Origin: Hominimerdicola alba
Lineage (GTDB): Bacteria; Bacillota; Clostridia; Oscillospirales; Ruminococcaceae
Length of the DNA stretch: 64,000 bases
NCBI RefSeq assembly: GCF_900112155.1
Contig: NZ_FOKQ01000009.1
Location: 59,908-123,907 of the forward strand
Direction: 5' to 3'
Below the pieces are notes generated by a model. That model was not told the origin of the DNA. It saw only the letters and a list, made by a program, of their open reading frames with translations, and made no database searches. The translations under genes were made by a program, and so were the position numbers. Positions 1-8,257 of this stretch are shown one piece after another (within the stretch, counting starts at the first letter, position 1; each line of letters starts with the position of its first letter).

Positions 1-326
1 AGATCGTATACAAGGCACTTGAGGAGCCTCTGAGACAGATCGCTGCAAACGCAGGCGAAGAGGGAAGCGTTATCATCGATAACATTGTTCGTTCTGGCAA
101 GGTAGGCTATGGCTACAACGCATACTCCGCTGAGTATGTTGATATGATACCCGCAGGTATCGTTGATCCTACCAAGGTTACAAGAAGCGCACTCCAGAAC
201 GCAGCTTCCGTAGCAGCAATGGTACTGACTACCGAGAGCCTTGTAGCTGACAAGAAGGATCCCGCAGCTGACGCAGCTATGGCAGCAGCCGCAGCAAGCG
301 CAGGCGGAATGGGCGGAATGTACTAA
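1..326 (+). CDS. groEL: Chaperonin GroEL, C-terminal part (5' end outside window)
   Basis: The reading frame is open from base 3 and gives the last 107 residues of the 60 kDa chaperonin, which folds cytosolic proteins as a 14-mer with GroES. The equatorial-domain stretch [16 protein letters not shown] is family-typical, as are GEEGSVI, GYNA and the [17 protein letters not shown] helix. The product ends in the flexible Gly-Met tail GGMGGMY. Only the 3' end is present, so promoter and CIRCE cannot be seen. A hairpin terminator follows 39 bases after the stop codon. Confidence 0.97.
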   Translation, partial: IVYKALEEPLRQIAANAGEEGSVIIDNIVRSGKVGYGYNAYSAEYVDMIPAGIVDPTKVTRSALQNAASVAAMVLTTESLVADKKDPAADAAMAAAAASAGGMGGMY

Positions 327-364
327 TTCAAAGGGTACTCCCGCGGGATAAATAATAAACATTC

Positions 365-400
365 AGGCACTTTTGTCATACATCTGACAGAAGTGCCTTT
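365..400 (+). terminator. Terminator hairpin after groEL
   Basis: A 14-bp stem (AGGCACTTTTGTCA with TGACAGAAGTGCCT, one G-U pair) closes a 6-base loop and is followed by a short T run. Almost the same stem ends hsp20 (28945) and a diguanylate cyclase gene (53026). The AT-rich bases from 400 to the cdd stop show nothing else. Confidence 0.75.
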
Positions 401-612
401 GCGTTGCGTAATTTCGTAATATCCCGACGTGCCAATATTTATATTGTTCATCATTCTCTGCCCGATATTCACTATTCGTTAAGCGGAAGATAAAACCAAA
501 ACATAAATAAAAACATTTTCTCCTATGATAAAATACTGCTTTCCGTCCGTTTTTAACAAAAAAGAAACAGGACTTCGCGCGCGGCAAAGCCCTGTAGATA
601 TCTTATACCGAT

Positions 613-996
613 TCAGTTAAGTTCAAAGCGCATAGGCAGAAATTCGCCCAGCGTGAATTCGCCGTTTGTAAGAATGATCGAAAAATCATCGTCACAGAAT
701 TCGCTCATCACCTGCAGGCAAGCACCGCATGGACAGCATGGGTGGCTGTAATTGCCCTCCGCACCGCCGACGATGGCTATTGCTTTGAATTTCCTGCAGC
801 CCTCGGACACTGCCTTGAATATCGCTGTGCGCTCAGCACAGATAGTCAGTGAAAAGGAGCTGTTTTCCACGTTGCAGCCTGTAAATATCCTGCCGTCCTC
901 AGTGAGGAGCGCCGCACCTACCGAGAAACCCGAATACGTGCAGTAGGAATTCTGCGCAGCTTCGATGGCGCGCTCCAAAAGTTCCTTGTTTTCCAT
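613..996 (-). CDS. cdd: Cytidine deaminase
   Basis: Homotetrameric-type zinc enzyme of pyrimidine salvage that deaminates cytidine and deoxycytidine to uridine and deoxyuridine in the cytosol. The 127 residues match the usual length of the short bacterial form. The catalytic motif CAERTA (Cys53 zinc ligand, Glu55 proton shuttle) and PCGAC (Cys90, Cys93 zinc ligands) are intact. I chose the ATG at 996 because a TTGGGGTG ribosome site lies about 7 bases upstream; an in-frame GTG at 1005 would overlap that site. The gene is monocistronic, with a consensus promoter at 1050-1078, divergent from the cysteine desulfurase gene. Confidence 0.95.
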   Translation of the reverse strand: MENKELLERAIEAAQNSYCTYSGFSVGAALLTEDGRIFTGCNVENSSFSLTICAERTAIFKAVSEGCRKFKAIAIVGGAEGNYSHPCCPCGACLQVMSEFCDDDFSIILTNGEFTLGEFLPMRFELN

Positions 997-1049
997 TATA
1001 TACACCCCAAGATCTATTTATTTCGCCATATAGGCGCCCAACCAATATC

Positions 1050-1078
1050 ATTATAACATTTGTATGATAAGCTGTCAA
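1050..1078 (-). promoter_or_regulatory. Sigma-A promoter of cdd
   Basis: On the minus strand, TTGACA (1078-1073) and TATAAT (1055-1050) are separated by exactly 17 bases, a perfect consensus. The start site would lie near 1043, about 47 bases before the cdd ATG. Confidence 0.8.
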
Positions 1079-1154
1079 TAGTTTTTAAAGCGAAAATCAC
1101 ACGAAAGTGAACGTTTCGGGTACGTACCAAAGACGATCTGTTCACACTATCAGG

Positions 1155-1183
1155 TTGAAATTTGTGATCGGATATGTTATAAT
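1155..1183 (+). promoter_or_regulatory. Sigma-A promoter of the cysteine desulfurase / thiI genes
   Basis: TTGAAA, 17 bases, TATAAT. The predicted start site near 1190 makes the ATG at 1191 almost leaderless, which favours the internal TTG at 1221 as the real start of the next gene. Confidence 0.7.
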
Positions 1184-1220
1184 ATAATTTATGCTATCAA
1201 ATCAGAAAGGACTGAGCGCT

Positions 1221-2351
1221 TTGATATATCTAGATAATGCCGCTACCACAAAGCCCTGCGAAGCCGCAAAAGCAGGGGTAATGAAAGGTCTGGAGGTTTT
1301 CGGGAACCCGTCGTCTCTGCACCGCTGCGGACTTGATGCCGAACTTCTGGTGACAGATGCCAGGACAGCGATTGCCGAAAGTCTTGGCTGCCTTGCCGAA
1401 GAGATTTTCTTCACATCCGGGGCTACCGAGAGCAGCAACACCGCAATTTTTGGTGCATATAAATCACAAGGTAAGCGCAAGCACAGGGTCGTTACCACAA
1501 CCATAGAACACCCTGCCACCGCGCGCCCAATAGATGAGCTGGAACGCCTTGGATGCGAGGTAATACGCATATCTCCCGATGAAAACGGAGTGATCTCCGC
1601 CGAAGCCGTTGCCGATGCAGTCAACGAGGATACATTCCTTGTAAGTATGATGCTGGTCAACAACGAAACAGGCGCGATACTCCCCGTGAGCAAGGCTTTC
1701 AACGCGATACACAGGCGTTTCCCAAAGGTCATCACCCACTGCGACTGCGTTCAGGGATATATGAAACTGCCGATAAAGACCAAAACTCTCGGTGCTGATC
1801 TTATTTCTCTGAGTGCCCACAAAATTTGCGGTCCAAAAGGCACAGGTGCACTGTTTATCCGCAAGGGTCTGCACCTTCCATCGCTGCTGATGGGCGGCGG
1901 TCAGGAGAAAAATATGCGCTCGGGTACGGAATCCGTTCCGCTGATATGCGGTTTTGGTGAAGCGGTAAAACACTACTCCCAAAACATCGCCGAAAGGCTT
2001 GAATCCGCAAAAAAACTGGAAGCTCTGCTGTTTGAGCTCTGCGAAAAGAACGGCGGAATAGGTGTGAATTTCCGCGGAGAAAAATCACCCTACGTTACAA
2101 GCATAACGGTGGATGGTCTTAAATCCGAGGTGCTTCTGCACTATCTGGAAAAGCGCGGGATATTCGTTTCCAGTGGTTCGGCTTGCTCGAAGGGCAAAAA
2201 AAGCGGAGTTCTCGCCGAGTTCAGAATACCTGTACAAGTTATGGATACCACTCTGCGCATCAGCTTTTCACCCGATACCACCGAGGAAGACCTCCGCGGT
2301 CTGATGGAGGGTATCTCAGCCGCCCAAAACGAACTGGCAAGGCTGAAGTAA
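1221..2351 (+). CDS. Cysteine desulfurase, NifS/IscS-like class V aminotransferase
   Basis: PLP enzyme that takes sulfur from cysteine as a persulfide and hands it to acceptors. The N terminus YLDNAATTKP, the GATESSN motif, the PLP lysine in SAHKICGPKG and the persulfide cysteine in SSGSACSKG are all visible. thiI follows about 115 bases downstream, so its likely client is tRNA 4-thiouridine synthesis (and possibly thiazole), as in the NifZ-ThiI pairs of other Firmicutes. The start is taken as TTG 1221 (protein begins MIYLDNAATT, AAAGGA about 10 bases upstream). A longer ATG start at 1191 is possible. Product about 376 residues. Confidence 0.92.
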   Translation: MIYLDNAATTKPCEAAKAGVMKGLEVFGNPSSLHRCGLDAELLVTDARTAIAESLGCLAEEIFFTSGATESSNTAIFGAYKSQGKRKHRVVTTTIEHPATARPIDELERLGCEVIRISPDENGVISAEAVADAVNEDTFLVSMMLVNNETGAILPVSKAFNAIHRRFPKVITHCDCVQGYMKLPIKTKTLGADLISLSAHKICGPKGTGALFIRKGLHLPSLLMGGGQEKNMRSGTESVPLICGFGEAVKHYSQNIAERLESAKKLEALLFELCEKNGGIGVNFRGEKSPYVTSITVDGLKSEVLLHYLEKRGIFVSSGSACSKGKKSGVLAEFRIPVQVMDTTLRISFSPDTTEEDLRGLMEGISAAQNELARLK

Positions 2352-2466
2352 AGTGAACGGACGTTTTATACCATATTAATATATAAAGAGAATGTCGGAA
2401 CAGGTCGATAAATTATTGTACTCAGCCGACAGTTACCGACAAAAAATCAACGGAGGAGCAGTTATA

Positions 2467-3645
2467 ATGAAGGAAATAATTCTTTGCAAGTATGGCGAGA
2501 TAGCCCTCAAGGGTCTTAACAAAAGCACTTTTGAGAGCATGATGGTCAAAACGATAAAGCGCAGACTGGCTAGCGCAGGTGAGTTCAGAGTAACTAAATC
2601 GCAGTCAACTCTGTACGTTGAACCTCTGGGAGAGAACCCCGATGTTGACGAGTTCGAGACCAGACTTTCCAAGGTATTCGGCATAGTCAAGCTTTGCAGA
2701 AGCGGCGCTATCGAAAAAGACCTCAAAGCGATATGCGAAAAGGCTCCCGAATATCTGTCTGAAGTGCTGGAAGGCGCAAGAACTTTCAAGGTAAACGCAA
2801 GACGTGCCGATAAAAAGTTCCCCTACAAGTCCCCTGAGATATGCTCCGAGCTGGGCGGCGCTATACTTGATAAGTTCCCGCACCTCGAAGTCGATGTTCA
2901 CGACCCCGAGGTTACAGTAACGGTGGAAGTCCGCGAGGATTATGCCTATGTTCATTCTGATCCCGTTGATGGTGCGGGCGGAATCCCCGTAGGTTCCAGC
3001 GGACGTGCAATGCTCCTGCTCTCAGGCGGTATCGATTCACCTGTTGCGGGCTACATGATGGCTCGCCGCGGCGCGGTTGTGGAAGCTATTCACTTTGAAG
3101 CTCCGCCCTACACCTCTGACAGAGCGAGAATGAAAGTCGAGACCCTTGCGAAGCTCATGACAGCTTACTGCGGTGACGTCAAGTTCTTCTGTGTACCTTT
3201 CACCGAAATCCAGGAACTGCTGAGAGACAACTGCCCCGAGGAGCTTTTCACCATTCTCATGCGCCGACTGATGATGGAGATCGCACAGCGCATCTGCGAG
3301 AATGACGGCGATATCCAGGCGCTGGTAACAGGCGAGAGCCTTGGTCAGGTGGCAAGCCAGACAATGTACGCTATGGTCTGCACCGATGCGGCCTGCCGTA
3401 TGCCTGTGTTCAGACCCTGCATAGGTATGGATAAATCTGAGATAGTTGAGATCGCACGCAAGATAGGTACTTTCGAGACTTCCATCCTTCCATACGAGGA
3501 CTGCTGTACTGTATTTACACCCAAGCACCCTAAGACAAGACCTTCTCTTGCTGAGGTTGAAAAGGCGCAGGCAAGCTTCGATTTTGAGCCTTATATACAG
3601 AAAGCAGTCGAGAACACCAGCATTACCCTTATCAAAAACAGATAA
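2467..3645 (+). CDS. thiI: tRNA 4-thiouridine synthase ThiI (no rhodanese domain)
   Basis: Adenylates U8 of tRNA and replaces its O4 with sulfur. The 392 residues carry an N-terminal ferredoxin-like/THUMP region (to about residue 165), the PP-loop SGGIDSPVAGYMMARRG near residue 180, and the catalytic cysteine region EDCCTVFTPKHP. The C-terminal rhodanese domain of enterobacterial ThiI is absent, so sulfur must come directly from the upstream desulfurase. The ATG at 2467 is chosen because CGGAGGAG sits 7-8 bases upstream; an in-frame ATG at 2392 has no ribosome site. The last codons lie inside a 9-bp hairpin (3625-3649). Confidence 0.96.
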   Translation: MKEIILCKYGEIALKGLNKSTFESMMVKTIKRRLASAGEFRVTKSQSTLYVEPLGENPDVDEFETRLSKVFGIVKLCRSGAIEKDLKAICEKAPEYLSEVLEGARTFKVNARRADKKFPYKSPEICSELGGAILDKFPHLEVDVHDPEVTVTVEVREDYAYVHSDPVDGAGGIPVGSSGRAMLLLSGGIDSPVAGYMMARRGAVVEAIHFEAPPYTSDRARMKVETLAKLMTAYCGDVKFFCVPFTEIQELLRDNCPEELFTILMRRLMMEIAQRICENDGDIQALVTGESLGQVASQTMYAMVCTDAACRMPVFRPCIGMDKSEIVEIARKIGTFETSILPYEDCCTVFTPKHPKTRPSLAEVEKAQASFDFEPYIQKAVENTSITLIKNR

Positions 3646-3649
3646 GGGT
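3625..3649 (+). other. Hairpin spanning the thiI stop codon
   Basis: ACCCTTATC and GATAAGGGT pair perfectly around a 7-base A-rich loop, and the TAA of thiI lies in the right arm. No T run follows, so it is not a classical terminator. It may protect the 3' end of the mRNA. Confidence 0.5.
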
Positions 3650-4053
3650 CAGATGCGGATGACTGACACTGTTTTGTTTCATATTTTTGTATACGACGGA
3701 TGTCGGTAACTGTACAGAAAATATCTCAATTTGTACGATGTTACAATTGGTAAATTTGGTTACACAACGGTTACAATGTTTCCGAATTTTAATTTTTACG
3801 TACAAATTTCGGTACTTTTCTATTGTGAAAAATTGGTGATAAAGTATGGTCATATCCCGATTTTCCGAAGTTTTTAATGTGTTAAATGTCCGAAAAATCA
3901 AACACTTATGTCGTAAGTGTGTAACAGAAGCGTAACAAAAACGGTCGAAAAACCCCTGATTTTTTAGTAAGATATGTTCACTAAATTTACATGAAGTTCA
4001 AAAATGAGGCTGATTTTTTGTGTGATGTGTCAGTAAAAGGCGGGAGGATGTTG
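3650..4053. other. AT-rich intergenic region with clustered GTTACA motifs
   Basis: About 400 bases without a convincing gene. GTTACA-like sixmers recur at 3740, 3759 and 3770 in one orientation, and as TGTAAC/CGTAAC near 3919 and 3932. Two more occur just inside the following gene. They could be binding sites for an unknown regulator or a chance effect of the low GC content. No clear -35/-10 pair was recognised. Confidence 0.35.
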
Positions 4054-4617
4054 ATGAATTTTGCGGAAGACTACAAAGTGGTAACAGAAACTATTGACAT
4101 TGTTACAGCGGGTGTAGTAAAATATATGATAAAGAATTCGGTCACTATGTCAACAGCCGAAAGCTGTACAGGCGGAATGGTGGCTGAATGTATCACCGCA
4201 GTGTCGGGGGCGTCTGCAATGTTCAAAGGCGGCGTCTGCACCTATACCGAGGATATAAAGATGAAAGTTCTGGGCGTTAAGAAAGAAACGCTGGGTGGAT
4301 TTACAGTCTATTCTTCCGAGGTTGCAAGTGAGATGAGCAGAGGTGCCATGGAGCTTTTCGGTACTGACTGCGCGGTGGGCATAACGGGTCTTGCCGGGCC
4401 CTCGGGCGGCACCAAAGAAAAACCTGTCGGAACGGTATACGTTTCGGTGAGGTACAAGGACAAGGAATTGTCGCGGGTGCTGAAGTTATATGAAGAGTAT
4501 GAAAAACTTGACAGAGGATCAATAAGAAGGTTAACTGTGCTGAAAACTATGCAGATGATATGCGAGCTTTGCGGCATACAGATAAGTCAAGGAGATCATA
4601 ACGATGGCAATGTTTAA
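4054..4617 (+). CDS. CinA C-terminal family protein, nicotinamide-nucleotide amidohydrolase
   Basis: Stand-alone CinA C-terminal domain (PncC type) that deamidates NMN to nicotinate mononucleotide for NAD recycling. Diagnostic parts are TAESCTGGMVAE, the GGVCTYTEDIK block, and GITGLAGPSGGT followed by KPVGTVYV. The ATG at 4054 (187 residues) is preferred over one at 3991, because GGGAGG lies 6 bases upstream and the family domain begins right after it. Its 3' end overlaps the next gene by 14 bases, so it is probably translationally coupled to the sortase genes although the functions look unrelated. Confidence 0.88.
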   Translation: MNFAEDYKVVTETIDIVTAGVVKYMIKNSVTMSTAESCTGGMVAECITAVSGASAMFKGGVCTYTEDIKMKVLGVKKETLGGFTVYSSEVASEMSRGAMELFGTDCAVGITGLAGPSGGTKEKPVGTVYVSVRYKDKELSRVLKLYEEYEKLDRGSIRRLTVLKTMQMICELCGIQISQGDHNDGNV

Positions 4618-5680
4618 TGAGACGGCAAATCTGCGAGAGAGAGATGAATCAAATTTCTTTCTGCGGTTTGTAAAATACTTTATCCCCTGGAAAGGTGATA
4701 AGGCTAACGAGATAGTCCGCAAGGTGGCGTTTTGTGCGTCGATAGTGCTGTTCTCGATGTCGCTGAACGAACTGAGTGATTATCTGGGCGCCAGCCGCGA
4801 GGAACAGAAGTCCTATATACAGAAAGTTGTAGTTGAATACGAACCCAAGTTCGATGATAATGTCAACTACGATGCCAATAACGGCGGCGATGATTACGAT
4901 GCATCGAACCCTGAGGCAGCTGCACAGAAGCTGAAGCTTCAGGACTGGGCAAAGCCCCTGCTGAAACGCAATAAGGACGTTATCGGCTGGATAAAGATAC
5001 CGGGATTCACCGATTACAGCGGTGAGGAGTATATAAACTTCCCTGTTTTGAGGGGCGAAGATAACGACTACTATCTCGACAAAAACCTTGATAAGGAGTA
5101 TTACGAATCGGGCAGCATATTTATCGATGCCGCCAGCGTGATGGATGAGAACGGTCAGACCGATAACATTACGGTGTTTGGTCACCATATGGGTTATGTA
5201 GGCACAAGCTTCACACATCTGTCGGAATACGAACAGGGTGTGGACTTCCTGAAAAAGTACCCGATAATCGAGTTCAATTCCATATACGAAAGCGGACGCA
5301 AGTATGCGATAATAAGCTGCTTCGCGATAAATACCGAGCCAAAGGACGACGGCGGTGATGTATGGGAATATGTGGGCTGCCGAGACTTCAATGATGATGA
5401 CAATAAATTTGAAGACTGGTACGATCAGGTAAGCAAGAGATCATGGTATTCCAATGATATCAAGTGTACCGCTGACGATAAGTATATAACTCTGTCGACC
5501 TGTTCCAAGCTGCTGAAAGAATTCAGATGGGTTATAATCGCGAAGAAACTGACTGCAGAGGACAATATCGATCATATCGTAAGTTCCTATAAGAACAGAC
5601 CCGAAAAGGAGATATATTTCCCCAAGAGCTGGCGCGACCATTACGGAAGCAAAAGGGTCTACCAGGGCTGGGAATACTAA
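4604..5680 (+). CDS. Class B sortase, first of a tandem pair
   Basis: Membrane-anchored transpeptidase that attaches sorting-signal proteins to the cell wall. The 358 residues have a cytosolic N terminus with YFIPWKGDK, one membrane segment (about 40-57), an acidic Asn/Asp linker, and the sortase fold. That fold carries the catalytic His in TVFGHHM, the catalytic Cys in TLSTCSK and the Arg in FRWVI. The spacing between beta-strands and the SWYSNDIKCT insert fit class B rather than class A. No LPXTG-type substrate is encoded nearby, so targets lie elsewhere; cell-wall anchored cohesin proteins of ruminococcal cellulosomes are plausible. AAGGAG precedes the ATG, which overlaps the upstream gene. 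Confidence 0.88.
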   Translation: MAMFNETANLRERDESNFFLRFVKYFIPWKGDKANEIVRKVAFCASIVLFSMSLNELSDYLGASREEQKSYIQKVVVEYEPKFDDNVNYDANNGGDDYDASNPEAAAQKLKLQDWAKPLLKRNKDVIGWIKIPGFTDYSGEEYINFPVLRGEDNDYYLDKNLDKEYYESGSIFIDAASVMDENGQTDNITVFGHHMGYVGTSFTHLSEYEQGVDFLKKYPIIEFNSIYESGRKYAIISCFAINTEPKDDGGDVWEYVGCRDFNDDDNKFEDWYDQVSKRSWYSNDIKCTADDKYITLSTCSKLLKEFRWVIIAKKLTAEDNIDHIVSSYKNRPEKEIYFPKSWRDHYGSKRVYQGWEY

Positions 5681-5754
5681 ACAACAACTAACAACATATC
5701 AGCAAAAAAGACTTGACAAAGGGTATGACCCTGAAAGTCGAGGAGTAATGATAA

Positions 5755-6837
5755 ATGGCAATGGCAAGAGGATCAGCAAATATTAACGATAACGAAGGAT
5801 CAAATAATTCCGGTGGCCTGATAAGATACTTTATCCCCTGGAAGGGCGACAAAAGCAGCGAAGTAGTCCGCAAGATAGTTTTCATAGCTTCGGTGGGACT
5901 CTTCTGTGTATCGCTCGGTCAGCTGAAAAGCTATCTCGATGCCACAAACGGAGAGAGATCACGTATGCACGGTCTCGTTGAACAGTATGAGCCCAAGTTC
6001 GATGAAAATGTGGATTATGAGGCAAATACAGGCAGCGATGATATAGATATCGCAGACTCCGATGAATCTTACAAAAAGCGTGAGATACAGAAGTGGGTCA
6101 AGGATAAAAAACTATTAGACCGCAATGATGATGTTGTGGGCTGGATAAAGATACCCGGATTCAAGGACTCCGATGGAGACCAGTATATGAGCTTCCCTGT
6201 TCTTCAGGGCGAGAACAATGACGAGTATCTTTACAAAGATCTTGATGGTAACTACTATGAGTCGGGCAGTATTTTTGCTGACACATGGAGTATCATCAGT
6301 GAGGAGCGCCAGTCGGATAATATCACGATATTCGGCCACCATATGGGCTGGCTGGGCACAAGCTTCACTCACCTGTCCGAATACGAACAGGGCGCAGACT
6401 TCCTGAAGAAGCACGCGATAATCGAGTTCAATTCGATATACGAGAGCAAGTGCAAATACGCTGTCGTCAGCTGCTTTATGATAAATACAGACGCAAAAGA
6501 CGATAACGGCGATCTCTGGGAATACATAGGCTACAGAGATTTCAACGACGAACAGTACAGGTTCGATGAATGGTATAATGAGATCACAAGGAGGTCATGG
6601 TACTCAAGCGATATAAAGTGTACCGAAGACGATAAGTATATAACCCTCTCCACCTGCTCAAAGCTGGTTGAAGAAGGCGTAAGATGGGTAATAGTTGCAA
6701 AGAAGCTTACACCCGATGATGATATCGACGCTATAACAGCTTCCTATAAGGAAAGAGCGGACAAAGATATCTACTTTCCGAAGATATGGAAAGATATCTA
6801 CGGGAACAAAACAGTCTATAAAGGCTGGGAATACTGA
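5755..6837 (+). CDS. Class B sortase, second of a tandem pair
   Basis: Paralogue of the upstream gene: same length (360 residues), same N-terminal YFIPWKGDK stretch, one membrane segment near 40-58, and the catalytic set FGHHM, STCSK and RWVIVAKKL. Sequence identity is high throughout the catalytic domain, while the linker after the membrane segment differs. This points to an older tandem duplication. The ATG follows GAGGAGTAATGATAA, and the 74-base gap to the first copy holds no terminator, so the two are likely co-transcribed. Its substrate preference cannot be read from the sequence. Confidence 0.88.
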   Translation: MAMARGSANINDNEGSNNSGGLIRYFIPWKGDKSSEVVRKIVFIASVGLFCVSLGQLKSYLDATNGERSRMHGLVEQYEPKFDENVDYEANTGSDDIDIADSDESYKKREIQKWVKDKKLLDRNDDVVGWIKIPGFKDSDGDQYMSFPVLQGENNDEYLYKDLDGNYYESGSIFADTWSIISEERQSDNITIFGHHMGWLGTSFTHLSEYEQGADFLKKHAIIEFNSIYESKCKYAVVSCFMINTDAKDDNGDLWEYIGYRDFNDEQYRFDEWYNEITRRSWYSSDIKCTEDDKYITLSTCSKLVEEGVRWVIVAKKLTPDDDIDAITASYKERADKDIYFPKIWKDIYGNKTVYKGWEY

Positions 6838-6852
6838 TGACGTAGGTCATCA
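6835..6852. other. Perfect inverted repeat at the sortase stop codon
   Basis: TGATGAC, GTAG, GTCATCA: a 7-bp stem with a 4-base loop that begins at the stop codon. A second small stem (CCGCAGC with GCTGCGG) lies at about 6903-6928. Neither has a T run, so they may be weak terminators or RNA-stabilising hairpins between the sortases and the hydrolase gene. Confidence 0.4.
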
Positions 6853-6963
6853 CTTGCTTTATGCTTATTACATCGGATTCGCCGGTGTATAAAATATAAA
6901 GCTCCGCAGCATCTCTCACGGCTGCGGACAGGAAGTCTCGCAAGGGGCTCCCGGAAAGGTAAT

Positions 6964-8091
6964 GTGATAGAAATGAAGCAGAAAAGATCAAGGGCTGCTA
7001 AACGGAATTCCGCGAAGCCGTCCGTGAGAAAGGTCGGAACTTTGCTTGGAAGCAGCGCACTGTGCGTACTCACTGTAGGTACAATTAGCGTATGCGGACT
7101 GCTTGGCAGAAATGCAGGAGCAGAAGCAGAGATCGGCAGAGAAACAAAGGCTGCGAATGTAAACACCACCGACACAGCGAGAGATGAGGGTGCGTATACC
7201 GCACTGGATACCGTCACATGGAGAAAGGCGAGTATCAACGAGTATGAGTTCGGAGAAGTTTCAGCTCCCGAGACCACTTCGGTAACGGAAGCAGGCAAAA
7301 AGACAAGCTCCTCCGCAACTGAGACGACAACTTCAGCTAAGGAGAAAAAGACAAGCAAAGAGACGGTCAAGGCTGAGACCGAACAGAAAACCAAAAACAA
7401 GGTCAAAAGTATTTCCAAGACCTTCCTTTATGTTGAGTCGCCCGTAAATCTCAGGGCAGAACCCAGCAAAAGCGCGGAAGCACTTGAAGTACTCGACACA
7501 GACACAAGGGTCGTTGTTGACGGATGCACCGATGACGGTGTGTGGTATTCGGTAAGACATGGCGAGATAAAGGGCTATGCGATGGCTGAGTACTTTACAG
7601 GTAAGACCCCCGACAGCAAAAAGACCGAGGAAAAGAAGGACGATGAGTCCGAAGAAAAAGAGGACAAGACCGTTATCAAGCTTGAAGACAAGGACAGCAC
7701 AAACAGCGTCATCAGCTATACCAATGATGAATTCGAGATGCTGTGCTACGTACTTCAGGGCGAAGTAGGCAATTGTTCCGAAGCGAGCAAGATCGCAGTT
7801 GCTAATGTTATCATCAACAGGGTAAAATCGAGCCAGTTCCCGGACTCTATCTCGGCAGTGCTCACAGCTCCCGAACAGTTTGATGCTATCTACGGCTACT
7901 ACAACGGAACTACAGTACCCACGCAGAACACAAGAGACTGCGCGTTAAGGGCGCTCCAGGGTGAAGATAACACCAACGGCGCAACTTACTACTACGCTCC
8001 AAGATATTGCGGCGGTGCTATCTCAGCATGGTTTGAGACCCTGCAGTTCTGCCTCGAAGTGGATGGTCAGAGGTATTTCAAGAACTGGTAA
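6964..8091 (+). CDS. Cell-wall hydrolase: SH3b domain plus SleB/CwlJ-like catalytic domain
   Basis: Exported or membrane-anchored peptidoglycan hydrolase of 375 residues. In order: a basic N terminus with one hydrophobic segment (about 22-47), a Thr/Lys/Glu-rich linker, a bacterial SH3 domain (about 155-212, NLRAEPSKSAEALEVL), an acidic Lys/Glu linker, and a C-terminal Hydrolase_2 domain. The last begins at DEFEMLCYVLQGEVGNC, with the NVIINRV helix and an ATYYYAP motif. Related SleB/CwlJ enzymes open spore cortex, but this domain is also common in vegetative wall enzymes. The start is GTG 6964, 4 bases after AAAGG; ATG 6973 is an alternative. Confidence 0.85.
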   Translation: MIEMKQKRSRAAKRNSAKPSVRKVGTLLGSSALCVLTVGTISVCGLLGRNAGAEAEIGRETKAANVNTTDTARDEGAYTALDTVTWRKASINEYEFGEVSAPETTSVTEAGKKTSSSATETTTSAKEKKTSKETVKAETEQKTKNKVKSISKTFLYVESPVNLRAEPSKSAEALEVLDTDTRVVVDGCTDDGVWYSVRHGEIKGYAMAEYFTGKTPDSKKTEEKKDDESEEKEDKTVIKLEDKDSTNSVISYTNDEFEMLCYVLQGEVGNCSEASKIAVANVIINRVKSSQFPDSISAVLTAPEQFDAIYGYYNGTTVPTQNTRDCALRALQGEDNTNGATYYYAPRYCGGAISAWFETLQFCLEVDGQRYFKNW

Positions 8092-8142
8092 AGTGCATAA
8101 CGGCTCTGAACAGTTTTTGTGCAGCATTTGGTAAGACATACG

Positions 8143-8180
8143 AAAAGTCAGGGCAGACATAAGTTTTGTCTTGACTTTTT
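8143..8180 (+). terminator. Terminator after the SH3/SleB-like gene
   Basis: AAAAGTCA...TGACTTTTT: an 8-bp stem with a partly paired interior (GGCAGAC / GTCT), followed directly by T and CTC bases. The right arm also contains TTGACT (8172), which could act as a -35 box for the next gene with TAAACT 16 bases on. Confidence 0.6.
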
Positions 8181-8257
8181 CTCTTTATTTGGTAAACTAT
8201 ACAGTGTGGGCTTTTTGCCCTAAACACTGAATCTTAAACGTTTGAGGTAATTTTGTG

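Noticed and set aside
3632..3901. 89-codon minus-strand frame after thiI
   Set aside because: AT-rich, no ribosome site, begins in the promoter-like region and overlaps the thiI stop hairpin.
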